Shown: positions 1 through 11,246, counted from the stretch's first letter. The stretch: 64,000 bases of DNA from Pontederia crassipes (GCA_030549335.1 CM060195.1:44274991-44338990), one strand, 5' to 3'. The notes: a model not told the origin generated them from the sequence alone. Program-made: numbers and translations.

Positions 1-1955
1 TACTATGATCATGCTTTGTCTTTACTCTACATTATCTTTATCATACCATGTTCCATGCTTTACTGTACTGTATTCCATGTTGTACGATACTTTGCTTTGC
101 ATTTACATTATAATGAGTTGTATTACGTCTTTTACATTACTATTATCTTTAGAGTTAGTTGTTCTATGCGAGTTCGATTTTATTAAATTGGGATGTTAGA
201 GGTGACTCTATATCTGTAAAGCCAGTGAGTCCAAAAAGGAAAAGCGGTGCGATAATGCGTCACCCAATTTGGAATACAGGTGGGAGATGACCTGCACTCT
301 AGGAACAGTGGTCATTTAAGAATCTGTAGGTTCACTGTCTCCTCAGTTACCTACTTGTCCCTCTGGCTCAATACTATATTATCTAGGGGAAGGAGTGTGA
401 CCAATGCATCACCCTTCATTCGAGACACAAGTGGGAGAGAACCTAAAGCCTCAAGAACAGTGGTAATTGAAGACCAGTAGATTCGCTGTCTCCTCAGCTA
501 ACTACTTGTCATTCTCTATGCCATACTGTAATCCTTGTTCTGTACAATGGGGCGGCACGTAATAATCCCTTATCTTTTTCTTTACTTTATTTATTTTTAC
601 TTATCATGTAATATTTGATTCAGGACCCACATGTGTGTTAACTCTTGTACAATGAGCTTGACCAGTATAGGTGAACTGGTTATAGTCTCTGATTTTGATT
701 TATGAGTCGAAATTAAACCGGATCAGAATACGATTCGGACAATGTCAATATTAAACATTATTCTATGTCTCTCTATATCTTTGAGTGGGTAAAACCGGTT
801 GGTTCAGAATGATGGATCTGACTGAACTGACGGTTCGAACTGTCTGATTCGATCGGACCGGTCGACCGTTACTGGACCGGTCGACCATTCCTTAACCCTC
901 GGTCGACCGGTTCTGTTGAATTGGTCGACCCTTAATTTCTGTTGACTGTCCGTGGATCGGTCGACTGCTGGCAAAGGATCGGTCGACCGCTAGCGAAGGA
1001 CCGATCGACCGACTACTCTAGATCGGTCGACCATCCCGATGATCGGTCGACCAATTGTAATCTTGCAACGATGCACAGTGTGCATCGGATCAGTCGACTA
1101 TTCGGGAAAATCGGTCGACCGATCATGATAATAAAATCCGTCTATTGACAGATGGATCGGTCGACTGCCTTGGTGTGGCCGGTCGACCGATCGACAGAAC
1201 TCTTGCGCTACGAATCGGTCGACCTTTCGGAAAAAAATTGGTCGGCCGATCACGATATTAAATTTGTCTGTTGACAGATGAATCGGTCGATCGCCTTGGT
1301 GTGGCCGGTCGACCGATTGACAGAACTCCGGTGAGTTCCTCGTGCAGATCGGTCGACCGATTGCAAATATCGGTCGACCGGTCCCCGCGATAAAACATAG
1401 TCGCCAGACTTCTTCTCCGTTTCCGGCGGTCCTTCGGCCATCCGACGACGATGATCAGAATACGAAAAATATTGCTAACTACATCAGGATCATAATGGAT
1501 CAACTTTACACATCAAATAATCCTTAATTCATCGTCTATGGGATTAAAACGCTAGAGTACCTTTGCGGTTCGACTATTGAAGTTTTTCGACGATCGATTC
1601 ATCATCCTTCGTCGTCGATCGTTCTCAATTGACTGGAAGAATTCGCCTGACCCTGGCGTGTGTCAAGGAGGAGCCTTTGCGCGTCAGGTGCGCCGGACGA
1701 TCGCTGCGTCGAGCGGGCTCTGGTTCATCTTCGATGCGCGTCATTCGCCAGACGTGAGGGAGAAGAAGGAGGGCGGCGATCGGCTAGCATCCAAGGGGAC
1801 GCGAGGTCGCCCTCGCATATTCCTTTATAGTATCGGTCAGCCAGAACGTGGCGCGATCAGGGGAGGATTCACCTCCCCTGTCGGCCATTTTTTCCTTGTG
1901 CGACGTTTCCATTTTTTTTGAATTCCTTCATTTTATGAAATTATGATACGTTACA
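1..1955 (-). repeat. 3' LTR of the chromovirus (partial)
   Basis: This aligns with 8653-11246 of the right LTR, with window base 1 matching about 8653, so roughly 600 bp lie off the window. It ends in GTTACA directly before the polypurine tract. It carries one copy of the segment that is tandemly duplicated in the other LTR. Removing one 647-bp copy from the 3,197-bp right LTR leaves about 2,550 bp as the original LTR length. Open frames in this stretch, for example at 1577-1921, are LTR sequence and not genes. Confidence 0.92.
850..1390. repeat. Array of palindromic GGTCGACC motifs in the LTR
   Basis: About 19 copies or one-base variants of GGTCGACC, usually within the longer form ATCGGTCGACCGAT, occur in some 540 bp at irregular spacing of about 15-50 bp. 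The motif is a perfect palindrome containing GTCGAC. The matching arrays in the other LTR lie at about 9505-10010 and, duplicated, 10368-10650. Many variants are C-to-T or G-to-A changes at the central CpG, as expected from methyl-cytosine decay. No protein-binding role can be shown from sequence alone. Confidence 0.85.
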
Positions 1956-1977
1956 TTATTACCCCCTTAAAAAAAAT
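1956..1977 (-). other. Polypurine tract of the chromovirus
   Basis: On the minus strand this reads as a run of A followed by AAGGGGGTAATAA, abutting the TGTAAC start of the 3' LTR. This is the expected position and composition of the plus-strand primer of an LTR retrotransposon, and it fixes the LTR boundary. Confidence 0.88.
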
Positions 1978-2042
1978 TCGTTCTCGAATTATGATAAGAG
2001 TTAAGACTCGCTGAATAATTGGGGAAATTTTTCTCGCATCTC

Positions 2043-3536
2043 TTATTTCACTTCCCTTGTTATCTCTTTTCCTTGGTGATGCTTCCAATCCACTTTAACT
2101 AGCGATATATTCTTCTTTTCTTGTTGGTGTTCTTGACATTCCAGTATCTCCTTAGGTTGTTCTTCGTATGTCAGATCCTCTTTGAGGTTTGATTCCTCAA
2201 TTTGGATCACGTTGGCGTAATCGTGCTTGTACATCCGGAGTAGAGAGACATGGAAGACGTTGTGCACCCTTGAATAAGCCGGATGCAGGGCCAACCTGCA
2301 TGTTGAGTCTCCAACCATATGTAATATTTCAAATGGGCCTACGTACATTGGGCTCAATTTTTCCATTTACTAAAATGCATTACTCCTTTGGTGGGGGAGA
2401 CCTTGAGCAAAACTTGGTCTCCTATCTTGAACTTATAATTTCGGCGCTTCTTGTCCGCGTAGGCCTTCTGACGTTCTTGAGCAGACTTCATTCTCTTCTT
2501 TATTAATTCAACAATGTCTGTGTACTCTTGGGTCTGTTTCTGTAATTCAGCGCTCAAGATTTTTCTTTCGCCCATCTCGCCCAACATGCCGGGGAGCGAC
2601 ATGGTCGACCATACAATGCTTCAAAGGGGGACATCTCTATGCTAGCATGGAAGCTGTTGTTGTAAGAGAATTCTATAAGAGGTAGGTGTTTGTCCTAGTT
2701 GCCATGTCAATCTAGCGCAAATGCTCTGAGCATATCTTCTAACGTCTGAATGGTCCTCTCTGATTGACCGTCTGGGGATGGAAAGTCGTACTATAACGAA
2801 GTCTGGTTCTAAAAGCATTCTGAAGACTCTTCCAAAATCTTGATGTGAATTCGGGATCTCTATCAGACATGATGGTTGATGAAATCCCGTGAAGTCTAAC
2901 AATCTCCTGAACATAGAGATCCATTAAACTTTCAAGAGATTGTTTTACCTTGATGGGTAGGAAGTGAGTCGATTTAGTGAGTCGATCCACTATCACCCAG
3001 ATGACATCATGCCCCTTCTGTGTCCGAGGTAAACCTGTGATGAAATCAATCGATATTTCTTCTCACTTTCACTGTGGGATGCCTAGACTCTTCAAAGTTT
3101 CTTGGGGTTTCTGGTGCTCTACATTGACTTGCTGACATACTATACATTTGGAGACATATTTCGTTATTTCCTTCTTCATATCTGGCCACCAGAAACTCCT
3201 TTGTACATCTTTATATATTTTGGTACTCCCTGTGTGGATTGCAAATTTAGACTTGTGGCATTCGTCTAGGACTTCTCTTCGTAATTCAGGATTATTCGGT
3301 ACCCATAAGCGATCAAGATACATTATGCCACCATCTGCTGAGACATTAAAGTTTGTGGTTTCAAGACTAGTCTTTATCATCATAGTCTGAAAGTCTGGGT
3401 CTTCTACTTGCGCTTCAATGATTCTTTCTATGATGTCTGGTACTATACATTGCATCATCATCAGTGACTCATCATGTCTTACCCTTGGTGTCCACTTGAA
3501 AAGTTCTTCCATCATTTCAAATTGTCGAAGGCGCAT
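2043..3536 (-). pseudogene. Integrase and chromodomain-like tail of the chromovirus (broken)
   Basis: The frame starting near 3536 has the HHCC zinc-binding segment (HTGS...CIVCQQVN) that opens Ty3 integrases. Stops follow near 3075, where PQWKW-type codons read as stop. The catalytic core continues at 2739-2996 (IVDRLTKSTHF, SDRDPEFTSRFW) and shifts frame again, reaching 2354-2602. The segment 2043-2366 holds a YVGPFEIL GPY/F motif and a chromodomain-like end (LVKVDWKHH). Chromodomains of this group are thought to steer integration to heterochromatin. Several stops fit TGG-to-TGA changes. The copy is not functional. Confidence 0.9.
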
Positions 3537-3539
3537 GAA

Positions 3540-4925
3540 GGCAACAGATCCTTCCTACTTTCGACTAAATGCATCTGCCACTGAATTTGCTTTACCTGAA
3601 TGGCAGTCGATAGAGAACTCATAGTCCTTTAAGAACTCCATCCATCGTCTTTGGCGCATATTCAGATCCTTCTATGTGAAGACGTACTTTAGGTTCTTGT
3701 GGTCAGTGTAGACCACAAATTCTTCTCCATACAGATAGTGACGCCATAGCTTGAGGGCAAACACTACTGCTGCTAATTCAAGGTCATGCATTGGGTAGTT
3801 AACTTCATGTTTCTTCAGCTGTCTGGATGCGTATGCCACTACTTTCCTATGTTGCATCAGTACGCACCCCAATCCGGTACCACTAGCATCACTGTAAATT
3901 ACGTAGCCATCGTTGCCCGATGGTAACGTCAGGATTGACGCTGAAGTTAATCGCTTCTTTAACTCTTGAAAGCTTTCTTCATATTTGGGCGACCAAATAA
4001 ACTTTTCTCCTTTCCTCGTAAGCTTGGTCAATGGTAATGTTATTCTGGAGAAATCCTTGATGAAGCGTCTGTAGTAGCCTGCTAGACCAAGGAAGCTCCT
4101 GATCTCGGAGACATTCTTTAGTTGAGTCCAGTTGTACACTGCTTCTACCTTCGTCGGGTCTACTGCAATTCTATCTTTAGAAACAATGTGGCCAAGAAAC
4201 ATCATCTGTTCTAGCCATAATTCACATTTGGAAAACTTTGTGTATAATTTCTTTTCTCGCAAAATTTTCAATACTACCCTCAGATGTTTTCGGTGCTGCT
4301 CTTTACTTGACGAGTAGATGAGGATGTCGTCAACGAAGATAATTATGAACTTATCCAGGTGTTCGTTGAAAGTTCGATTCATGAGGCCCATGAATGCTGC
4401 CAGGGCATTTGTTAGCCCAAACGGCATTACTAAGAACTCGTAATGTCCATAACGAGACCTGAAAGTTGTCTTTGGAATGTCTTGTTCTGTCACTCTGAGT
4501 TGATGATAACCGCTCCTCAGATCGATCTTGGAGAACACATTTGCATTGGATAATTGATCGAATAAGTCGTCAATGCGAGGTAGCGGGTACTTGTTCTTTA
4601 TTGTGATTTTATTCAATATTCTGTAATCGATACAAAGTCTTAATGATCCGTCCTTCTTTTTAACAAAGAGGACTGGTGCACCCCATGGTGAGACACTAGG
4701 CCTGATGAAACCTTTGTCTAGTAGCTCTTGAATCTGGCCCTTCAATTTCTTCATTTCTGCTGGGGCTATGCGGTATGAGGCTTTGGAGATCGGTGCGGTG
4801 CCGGATGCCACTTCAATATGAAGTCTATCTCCCTTCTGGGTGGTAGACCATTAACATCATCAGGAAATACATCCAAAAATTTCCTCACAACCTCTATGTC
4901 TTGAGGGGTCTTCTTTGATTCCTCT
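3540..4925 (-). pseudogene. Reverse transcriptase and RNase H of the chromovirus (broken)
   Basis: The longest open stretch is 3672-4811 (379 codons). It contains the RT fingers ([20 protein letters not shown]), the [19 protein letters not shown] segment and the catalytic FVDDILIYS. RNase H begins near 3960 ([43 protein letters not shown]). The frame stops where the family usually has YxFTQKDLN, so CAG has become TAG. RT N-terminal sequence ([20 protein letters not shown]) continues upstream to about 4925 in another frame, indicating a small indel near 4810. It would copy the element RNA into DNA if intact; this copy is dead. Confidence 0.93.
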
Positions 4926-5108
4926 ATTCTGGTCCCACTTGCTAAGTAGCCTCTACACCTTTATTAGAGTAGTTTATGTGCTTTCATGGTACACTATGAT
5001 TTTTTATTCCTTCTGTGCAATGCCTCTGACAATGACTTTGTCTGTACTTTGCGTGCCTATAACCACATTCTTTTGCTTATACAATATAGAAGCATCGTGG
5101 AAGGTTAA

Positions 5109-5741
5109 CTAATTCACGCCCAAAATTATATCATAATCTCTCATATGGATGATGATAAGATTTGCAGAGAAGTTCTTTTTATCTATCTCTATAGATACAG
5201 TAGGGAGGTACTTTGTGGTAATCAGGATTCCTTGTGTGGTCGAGATATTCATCTTATTCTCTAGGTTCATTGTAGTTAACCATAATGTATTAGCACACTC
5301 TTCATATATGAATGAATGAGAGGCACCAGAATCAAACAATACTGTAGTTGGTAGTTCAGCTACGAATAGCGTACCTCGAATGACCTCAGCGTCATTCCGT
5401 GGAACATCCTCTTCCAAGTTAAAGAGTCTTCCTTGTACTAACTGTTGCTGCCCACGTCTGGGGAAGTTCACTGCAATATGTCCCATTCCACCGTAGTGGA
5501 AGCACGCTCCAGTCTTCATACGGCATTCTCCTGCATGGGTCCTGCCGTAGGTGTTGCATAAAATCCGCTCTCCTAGTGCGGGTGGTGCTTGTGGGGCACT
5601 GGGAGGCTGTTGCCTCTGTTGGTGAGATGGTGTTGCTGCTGTGGTTGCTGTTGCTGTGGGGGAGGAGCTTATTGTGGAGGACGGTAGGATTGTTGTTATG
5701 GACGATTGTACTGCTGAGGCACTGGGTAGGGGCGGTACCAA
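5109..5741 (-). pseudogene. Gag C-terminus (degenerate zinc knuckles) and aspartic protease of the chromovirus
   Basis: The 210-codon frame has two CCHC-like boxes near residues 60-90, CNTYGRTHAGEC and CFHYGGMGHIAVNF. In both the second cysteine is now tyrosine, and in the second box the last cysteine is phenylalanine. The retropepsin active site LFDSGASHSFI follows, with the distal ILGVN motif at the end. Cys-to-Tyr needs one G-to-A change, in keeping with the other deamination-type damage. The frame differs from upstream gag, so a frameshift lies near 5700-5740. Nucleocapsid RNA binding would be lost, while the protease DSG triad is intact. Confidence 0.9.
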
Positions 5742-6517
5742 TTGTCCCGTCGTTGTTGTTGACGATTGTTCCTACGAAACTGTTGCTGTTGGTGAGAACT
5801 CTGCCTTACATTCTGCTGGACCCTCTTCTCCTTCAGAAGATCCCGGTGGTCCTTCTCGGCCATTGTTGTGAGACTGATCGCTTCATCCAGGGTTTTACAA
5901 TTCCCTGACCTGGTTTGGGACTTCAGAGTGGGGCTTAGTCCATCCACAAAATGCTTTGTCAGAGCCAATTCGTCCATAATCAGATTCGAATATTTCTTCA
6001 ATCGGACCAATTTGATCATATACTGGGACATTGTCATGGTCCCTTGCTCCAGATGCAAAAATTCTTTTTGCTTCAAATCCCTCTGGAAGGTAGGGAAGAA
6101 GCGCGTCTCGAATGCCTTGCGGAAGTCTCCCCATGCAACGGTTCTGACTTTCGGGAAGCTGGTGGCTTTCTTTGCCTTCCACCATTCTTTCGCGTCCTTC
6201 TGGAGAGTATCTCCAACGAATAGCACCTTCTTGTTTTTTGGGACATCGAGGATGTTGAACTTTTCCTCTAATGTCTCGATCCACTATTCGGCTACTTCTA
6301 TACCTCCCTCCCCATTGAACGTCAGAGGTTTTGACCTCTAAAATTCTTGTAGGGTGCAAGTGATGAGAGCTTGACGTTCTTGCTGTACTGATGGTTCGGA
6401 TAAAGGAGGAGAAAGCGAAGGTGGATAAGCTGGATGTGGGGGAACAAAAGGGGTCTCCCCTTCGTTATACATTTCGTTTTCACTGGTTGACGCTGATACC
6501 CTTCTTTGAGAAGACAT
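5696..6517 (-). pseudogene. gag of the chromovirus (interrupted by stops)
   Basis: One reading frame runs from an ATG at about 6517 (MSSQRRVSAS) through a retrotransposon gag (capsid) domain with WW(K)AKK, FRKAFETRFFP, KQKEFLHLEQG and MSQYMIKL motifs, to a Gln-rich linker near 5700. Two in-frame stops lie at about 6338 and 6285, between the N-terminal part and the capsid domain. Gag forms the particle that packages element RNA. This copy could not make full-length Gag. Confidence 0.9.
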
Positions 6518-6761
6518 ATATAAAAAGACCATGAGAATATTTGAGAAATAGAAAATAACTAAGGATCTTTAATCAAGATAAAAATTTTAGATCAAAATTG
6601 AGACCTCACGGCTCATTATCCACTAAAGCAAATGTTAATTTCATGATAAGGTTAGTTAAAGCAAAACATAAATATCTGTCTAAGGTACACTAAGGCCTTC
6701 CACATCAGAAAATTTTTAAGCAAAATATAAATATCACTACATCGAGAAGGTTCTCCGAGTT

Positions 6762-7308
6762 TAGGGGTGGGTCGACCCGGTGAACCCGAAAATCCGACCC
6801 GACCCGACCCGATCACGACCCGACCAAGGGTCGGGTCGGGTTCGGGTTGGAATTTTCCAACCCGAGTTGACCCGACCCGACCCGACGACCCGGTTTTTTC
6901 TTTTTTTTAAAAAATTTATTATTATTTTTTAGTTAAATGTATAGTTTTATATCATTTAAAATTTTAAAAAATATGAAATAAATTATTTTAAATGTAGAAA
7001 AGTATGTAGATATTTTAAAAAATATTTTTGGTATTTAAAAATACTTTATTTTGTACTAAAAAATAAAATAATAAATACTTTTTATATTAAAAAATAAATG
7101 AAAAATTAAAAAAAAAAAGAAAAAGGGTGGTCGGGTAACCCGACCACCCGACCCGACCCGGCCCGGCCCGGCCCGGCCCGGATCGGGTCGGTTCGGGTCT
7201 CAGCCCAAAAAGGGCAGAGACCCGACCCGACCCGACCCGGCCAACTTTGGCCGGGTCGGGTCGGGTTTGTTCACGGGTCGGGTCAAACCCGACCCGTGAA
7301 CACCCCTA
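6762..7308. mobile_element. hAT-like non-autonomous element inserted in the chromovirus leader
   Basis: The 547-bp element starts TAGGGGTG and ends CACCCCTA. It is flanked by 8-bp direct repeats, TCCGAGTT (6754-6761) and TCCGGGTT (7309-7316), which differ at one base. Both ends are dense in the GACCCG/CGGGTC repeat on opposite strands, so the element can fold into a long hairpin; the centre is AT-rich. Eight-base duplications and TAGGG-type ends fit the hAT superfamily. No transposase is encoded. It inserted after the chromovirus, splitting its 5' untranslated or ORF1 region. Confidence 0.8.
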
Positions 7309-7838
7309 TCCGGGTTCATTCCCGGGGTCTTTCTTAAGCTTAGGAGAATTTGTGCATTCATCTTCAAAATGCCCATCTTGATCGCAGTAACTGCAATATG
7401 GTTCTGGGTCCATCTGACTTATAGGGCTGTCCGGGCATGCATCCGCGTTATCCTACTCCCGGCTTTGCAATTCACTGTTGGTTCGAGATCTTCTTCTTCT
7501 TTGTCTGAAGATAGACAGATGGGGTTACTGATGCGAGCTCCTAACATCTGCAATCTTCTCCTACGCTCTCTTTCTTCAGATGTCATAGTTGGCGGAGTAG
7601 GCATCACAGGTTCATTACTCCCTACACTTTCTATGTCTGAATGCTTCTGTTCTTCTAAAGCAGGAGGCGGTGGAATCGCACGGCCATGTCCGTGACCATG
7701 TCCGCGACCCTGTGCTGGTACTTGCACCTGCTCCTGTTCCTGAGCCGGTGCAGTAGGAGGGTGTATGACGGCTTCAGTTACCCAGAACACTCATCTTCCA
7801 CCGCGAATCACTCTGGACGTTATGCGACGCGGAGACAT
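7309..7838 (-). pseudogene. Extra reading frame with a CCHC zinc knuckle between PBS and gag (ORF1)
   Basis: On the element's coding strand, a frame starting MSPRRITSRVIRGG at 7838 is followed, after one TGA stop, by a long open stretch (7419-7790) rich in Gln, Pro and GRGHGHGHGR repeats and then acidic residues (SSDKEEEDLEP). After a small frameshift near 7430 it continues to CSYCDQDGHFEDEC at about 7345-7385, a perfect CX2CX4HX4C zinc knuckle. It is separate from gag, which starts again at 6517 and has its own capsid domain and knuckles. Its function is unknown. Extra frames upstream of gag are known in other plant Ty3 lineages; I do not recall this one in Tekay-like elements. It could instead be a displaced gag fragment. 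Confidence 0.6.
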
Positions 7839-8034
7839 CTATGAGAACAAATTAGCTCAATAATATAAGTACCATTTACATGAGAATGTACTTAGTACTT
7901 ACTTAAGGAGTGGAGCTGCAGATGCTTGAGAAGCTTACACATGACTTTACTTTGAGTTATGAGACAATATGAACAATAATGACTATGCATGAATACCTAC
8001 TCTACTATGATCAATAAAGGAGCAAAAAATTTAG

Positions 8035-8046
8035 GCTCTGATACCA
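8035..8046 (-). other. Primer binding site for initiator tRNA-Met
   Basis: On the minus strand the bases read TGGTATCAGAGC, complementary to the 3' end of plant initiator methionine tRNA. They sit three bases inside the 5' LTR edge. This orients the element on the minus strand and fixes the inner LTR boundary. Confidence 0.93.
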
Positions 8047-8049
8047 AAC

Positions 8050-11000
8050 TGTAACGCCCCCAAAATTGCCCCTCCTACCACGTAAGCAGTCAGGTTGACC
8101 CCAGAAGCGCTACACTACCTACTATTCTATTAACCATGACTATTCAACAAAATGGCATACGTGACATCAATATAATACAAAAATAATCAAAAACTTTAAT
8201 GCGAAAGTTCAAACGATGGAATGTCAAGAGACTTGGATAATCAATGCAATCTTTAACAAGATAAGAAGAGATAGCAACTTTAAGAAGTTCAAGAAGAATA
8301 ATGTTCAATAAGTGGAAGACCATGATGTCTTTCAATAAAAGAAAACATGTTGAAATATAAATGTCTAATTCAAGAGCTTGTAGTAATATTTTATGTCATG
8401 CGTAGCGTTCTCCAAGCTCTATGCCCTCCAGCACCTCGTCAATTAGCATTCTCACCTGCAAAATCCCATTGCAGGGGAATCGAATACCCGTGAGCAAAAA
8501 GCCCAGTATAATAGTAAATAGACGATGAAATAAGGATCAATGGTAATTATCGTAACAGTATCATTAATGATTATACGTTGTCCTGGTACCATGTTCCATG
8601 CTTTAACAATACATTATGCTATATCAATATTAATGATCCGTACTTTATTCTTTATTATGATCATGCTTTGCCTTTACTCTACATTATCTTTACCATACCA
8701 TATTCCATACTTTACTGTACTGTATTCCATGCTGTACAATACTTTGCTTTGCATTTACATTACTATGAGTTGTACTACGTCTTTTACATTACTATTATTC
8801 TTAAAGTTAGTTGTCCTATGTGAGCTCGACTTTATTAGATTGAGATGTTAGAGGTGCCTATATATCTGTAAAGCCAGTAAGTCCAAAAAGGAAAATGAGT
8901 GCGATAATGCGTCACCCAATTTGAAATACAGGTGGGAGAAGACCTGCACTCCATGAACAGTGATCATTTAAGAACCTGTAGGTTCACTGTCTCCTCAGTT
9001 ACCTACCTGTCCCTCTGGCTCAATACTATATTCTCTAGAAAAAGGAGTGTGATCAATGCATCACCCTTCGTTCGAGACACAGGTGGGAGAGAACCTGAAG
9101 CCTCATGAATAGTGGTCATTGAAGACTAGTAGATTCGCTGTCTCCTCAGCTAACTACATGTCCCTCTCTATGCCATACTGTAATCCTTGTTCTGTACAAT
9201 GGGACGGCACGTAACAATCCCTTATCTTTTTTTTACTTTATTTATTTTTACTTATCATGTAATATTTGATTCAGGACCCACATGTGTGTTAATTCTTGTA
9301 CAATAGAGCTCGACCAGTATAAGTGAACTGATTAGAGTCTCTGATTTTGATTTATGAGTCAAAATTAAACCGGGTCAGAATACGATTCGGACAATGTCAA
9401 TACTAAACATTATTCTATGTCTCTCTATATCTTTGAGTGGGTCAAACTGATTGGTTCAGACTGATGGGTCTGACTGAACCAGACGGTTCGAACTGTCTGA
9501 TTCGATCGGACCGATCGACCGTTACTTGACCGGTCGACCATTCCTTAACCCTCGGTCGACTGATTCTGTTGAATTGGTCGACCCTTAATTTTTGTTGACT
9601 GCCGTTGATCAGTTAACTACTGGCAAAGGACTGGTCGACCGACTACTATAGATCGATCGACCGTCCCGATGATCGGTCGACCGGTTGTAAGCTTGCAGTG
9701 ATGCACAGTGTGCATCGGATCGGTCGGCTATTCGGGAAAATCGGTCGACCGATCACGATAATAAATCCTTCTATTGACAGATGGATCGGTCGACCGCCTT
9801 GGTGTGGCCGGTCGACCGATCGACAGAATTCTTGCGCTACGAATCAGTCGACCTTTCGGAAAAAAATCGGTCAGCCGATCACGATATTAAATATGTCTAT
9901 TGACAGATGAATCGGTCGACCGCCTTGGTGTGGCCGGTCGATCGATCGACAGAACTCCGGTGAGTTCCTTGCGTAGATCGGTCGACCGATTGCAATCGGT
10001 CGACCGGTCCCCGCGATAAAACTGGGCCGCCGGACTTCTTCTCCATTTCCGACGGTCCTCCGGCCATCCGATGACGACGATCAGAATACGAAAAATGTTG
10101 CTAACTACATTAGGATCATAATTGATCAACTTTACACATCAAATAATCCTTAATTCGTCGTCTATGGATTAAAATGCTAGAGTACCTTTGCGGTTCGACT
10201 ATTGAAGTTTTTCGGCGATCGGTTCGTTGTCCTTCGTCGTTGGTCGTTCTCAGTTGGCTGGAAGAATTCGCCTGGCCCTAGCGTGTGTCAAGGAGGAGTC
10301 CGTGCGCGTCGGTTGGTCGTGGAGGTGCGTCGGACGATCGCTGCGTCGAGCGGGTTCTAGTTTGTTTCGGTCGGCTATTCGGGAAAATTGGTCGACCGAT
10401 CACGATAATAAATCCTTCTATTGACAGATGGATCGGTCGACCGCCTTGGTGTGGCCGGTCGACCGATCGACAGAATTCTTGCGCTACGAATCAGTCGACC
10501 TTTCGGAAAAAAATCGGTCAGCCGATCACGATATTAAATATGTCTATTGACAGATGAATCGGTCGACCGCCTTGGTGTGGCCGGTCGATCGATCGACAGA
10601 ACTCCGGTGAGTTCCTTGCGTAGATCGGTCGACCGATTGCAATCGGTTGACCGGTCCCCGCGATAAAACTGGGCCGCCGGACTTCTTCTCCGTTTCCGGC
10701 GGTCCTCCGGCCATCCGACGACGACGATCAGAATACGAAAAATGTTGCTAACTACATTAGAATCATAATTGATCAACTTTACACATCAAATAATTCTTAA
10801 TTCTTCGTCTATGGATTAAAATGCTAGAGTACCTTTGCGGTTCGACTATTGAAGATTTCGGCGATCGGTTCGTTGTCCTTCGTTGTTGGTCGTTCTCAGT
10901 TGGCTGGAAGAATTCGCCTGGCCCTAGCGTGTGTCAAGGAGGAGTCCGTGCGCGTCGGTTGGTCGTGGAGGTGTGTCGGACGATCGCTGCGTCGAGCGGG

Positions 11001-11246
11001 TTCTGGTTTGTTTTCGGTGCGCGTCGTTCACCGGACGAGAGGGAGAAGAAGGAGGGCGACGATCGACTGGCATCCAAGGGGGCGCGAGGTCGCCCTCGCG
11101 TCCTCCTTTATAGTATCGGCCGGCCAGAATCGTGGCGCGATCAGGGGAGGATTCGCCTCCCTTGTTGGCCGTTTTTTCCTTATGTGACGTTTCCATTTTT
11201 TTTTTTTTTTGAATTCCTTCCTTTTATGAAATTATGATAAGTTACA
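8050..11246 (-). repeat. 5' LTR of the chromovirus (3,197 bp)
   Basis: It begins TGTAACGCCCCC beside the primer binding site and ends GTTACA at 11246. It aligns with 1-1955 from about 8653 onward. It is longer than the reconstructed original because of an internal 647-bp tandem duplication. It carries the GGTCGACC arrays described for the other LTR. Confidence 0.92.
9721..11013. repeat. 647-bp tandem duplication inside the 5' LTR
   Basis: Copy A (9721-10367) and copy B (10368-11013) are nearly identical, with corresponding points 646-647 bp apart. The left LTR has only one copy, so the duplication is specific to this LTR. The join at about 10367 lies in TTTGTTTCGGT, beside the TCGGTCGG motif. 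The copies differ by only a few substitutions, so the duplication is younger than the split between the two LTRs. Confidence 0.9.

Larger units (their letters stand above)
1..11246 (-). mobile_element. Ty3/gypsy chromovirus (Tekay/Del-like), decayed, 3' LTR cut by window edge
   Basis: Read on the minus strand, the parts follow the Ty3 order: 5' LTR (8050-11246), primer binding site (8035-8046), leader with an extra frame, gag, protease, reverse transcriptase/RNase H, integrase with a GPF motif and chromodomain-like tail, polypurine tract (1956-1977) and 3' LTR (1-1955). The integrase-after-RT order marks Ty3. The chromodomain-like tail and very long LTRs suggest the Tekay/Del lineage, which is inference. 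Both LTR edges read TGTAAC/GTTACA. The coding part is broken by stops and frameshifts, so the copy cannot be autonomous. Bases 11247-11251 (attaa) should be one target duplication; its partner lies off the window. Confidence 0.93.

Noticed and set aside
1577-1921. Open frame of 114 codons, and similar frames at 10821-11237
   Set aside because: They lie inside the LTRs, are Arg-rich from GC-rich repeat sequence and differ between the two LTRs. No protein motif is present.
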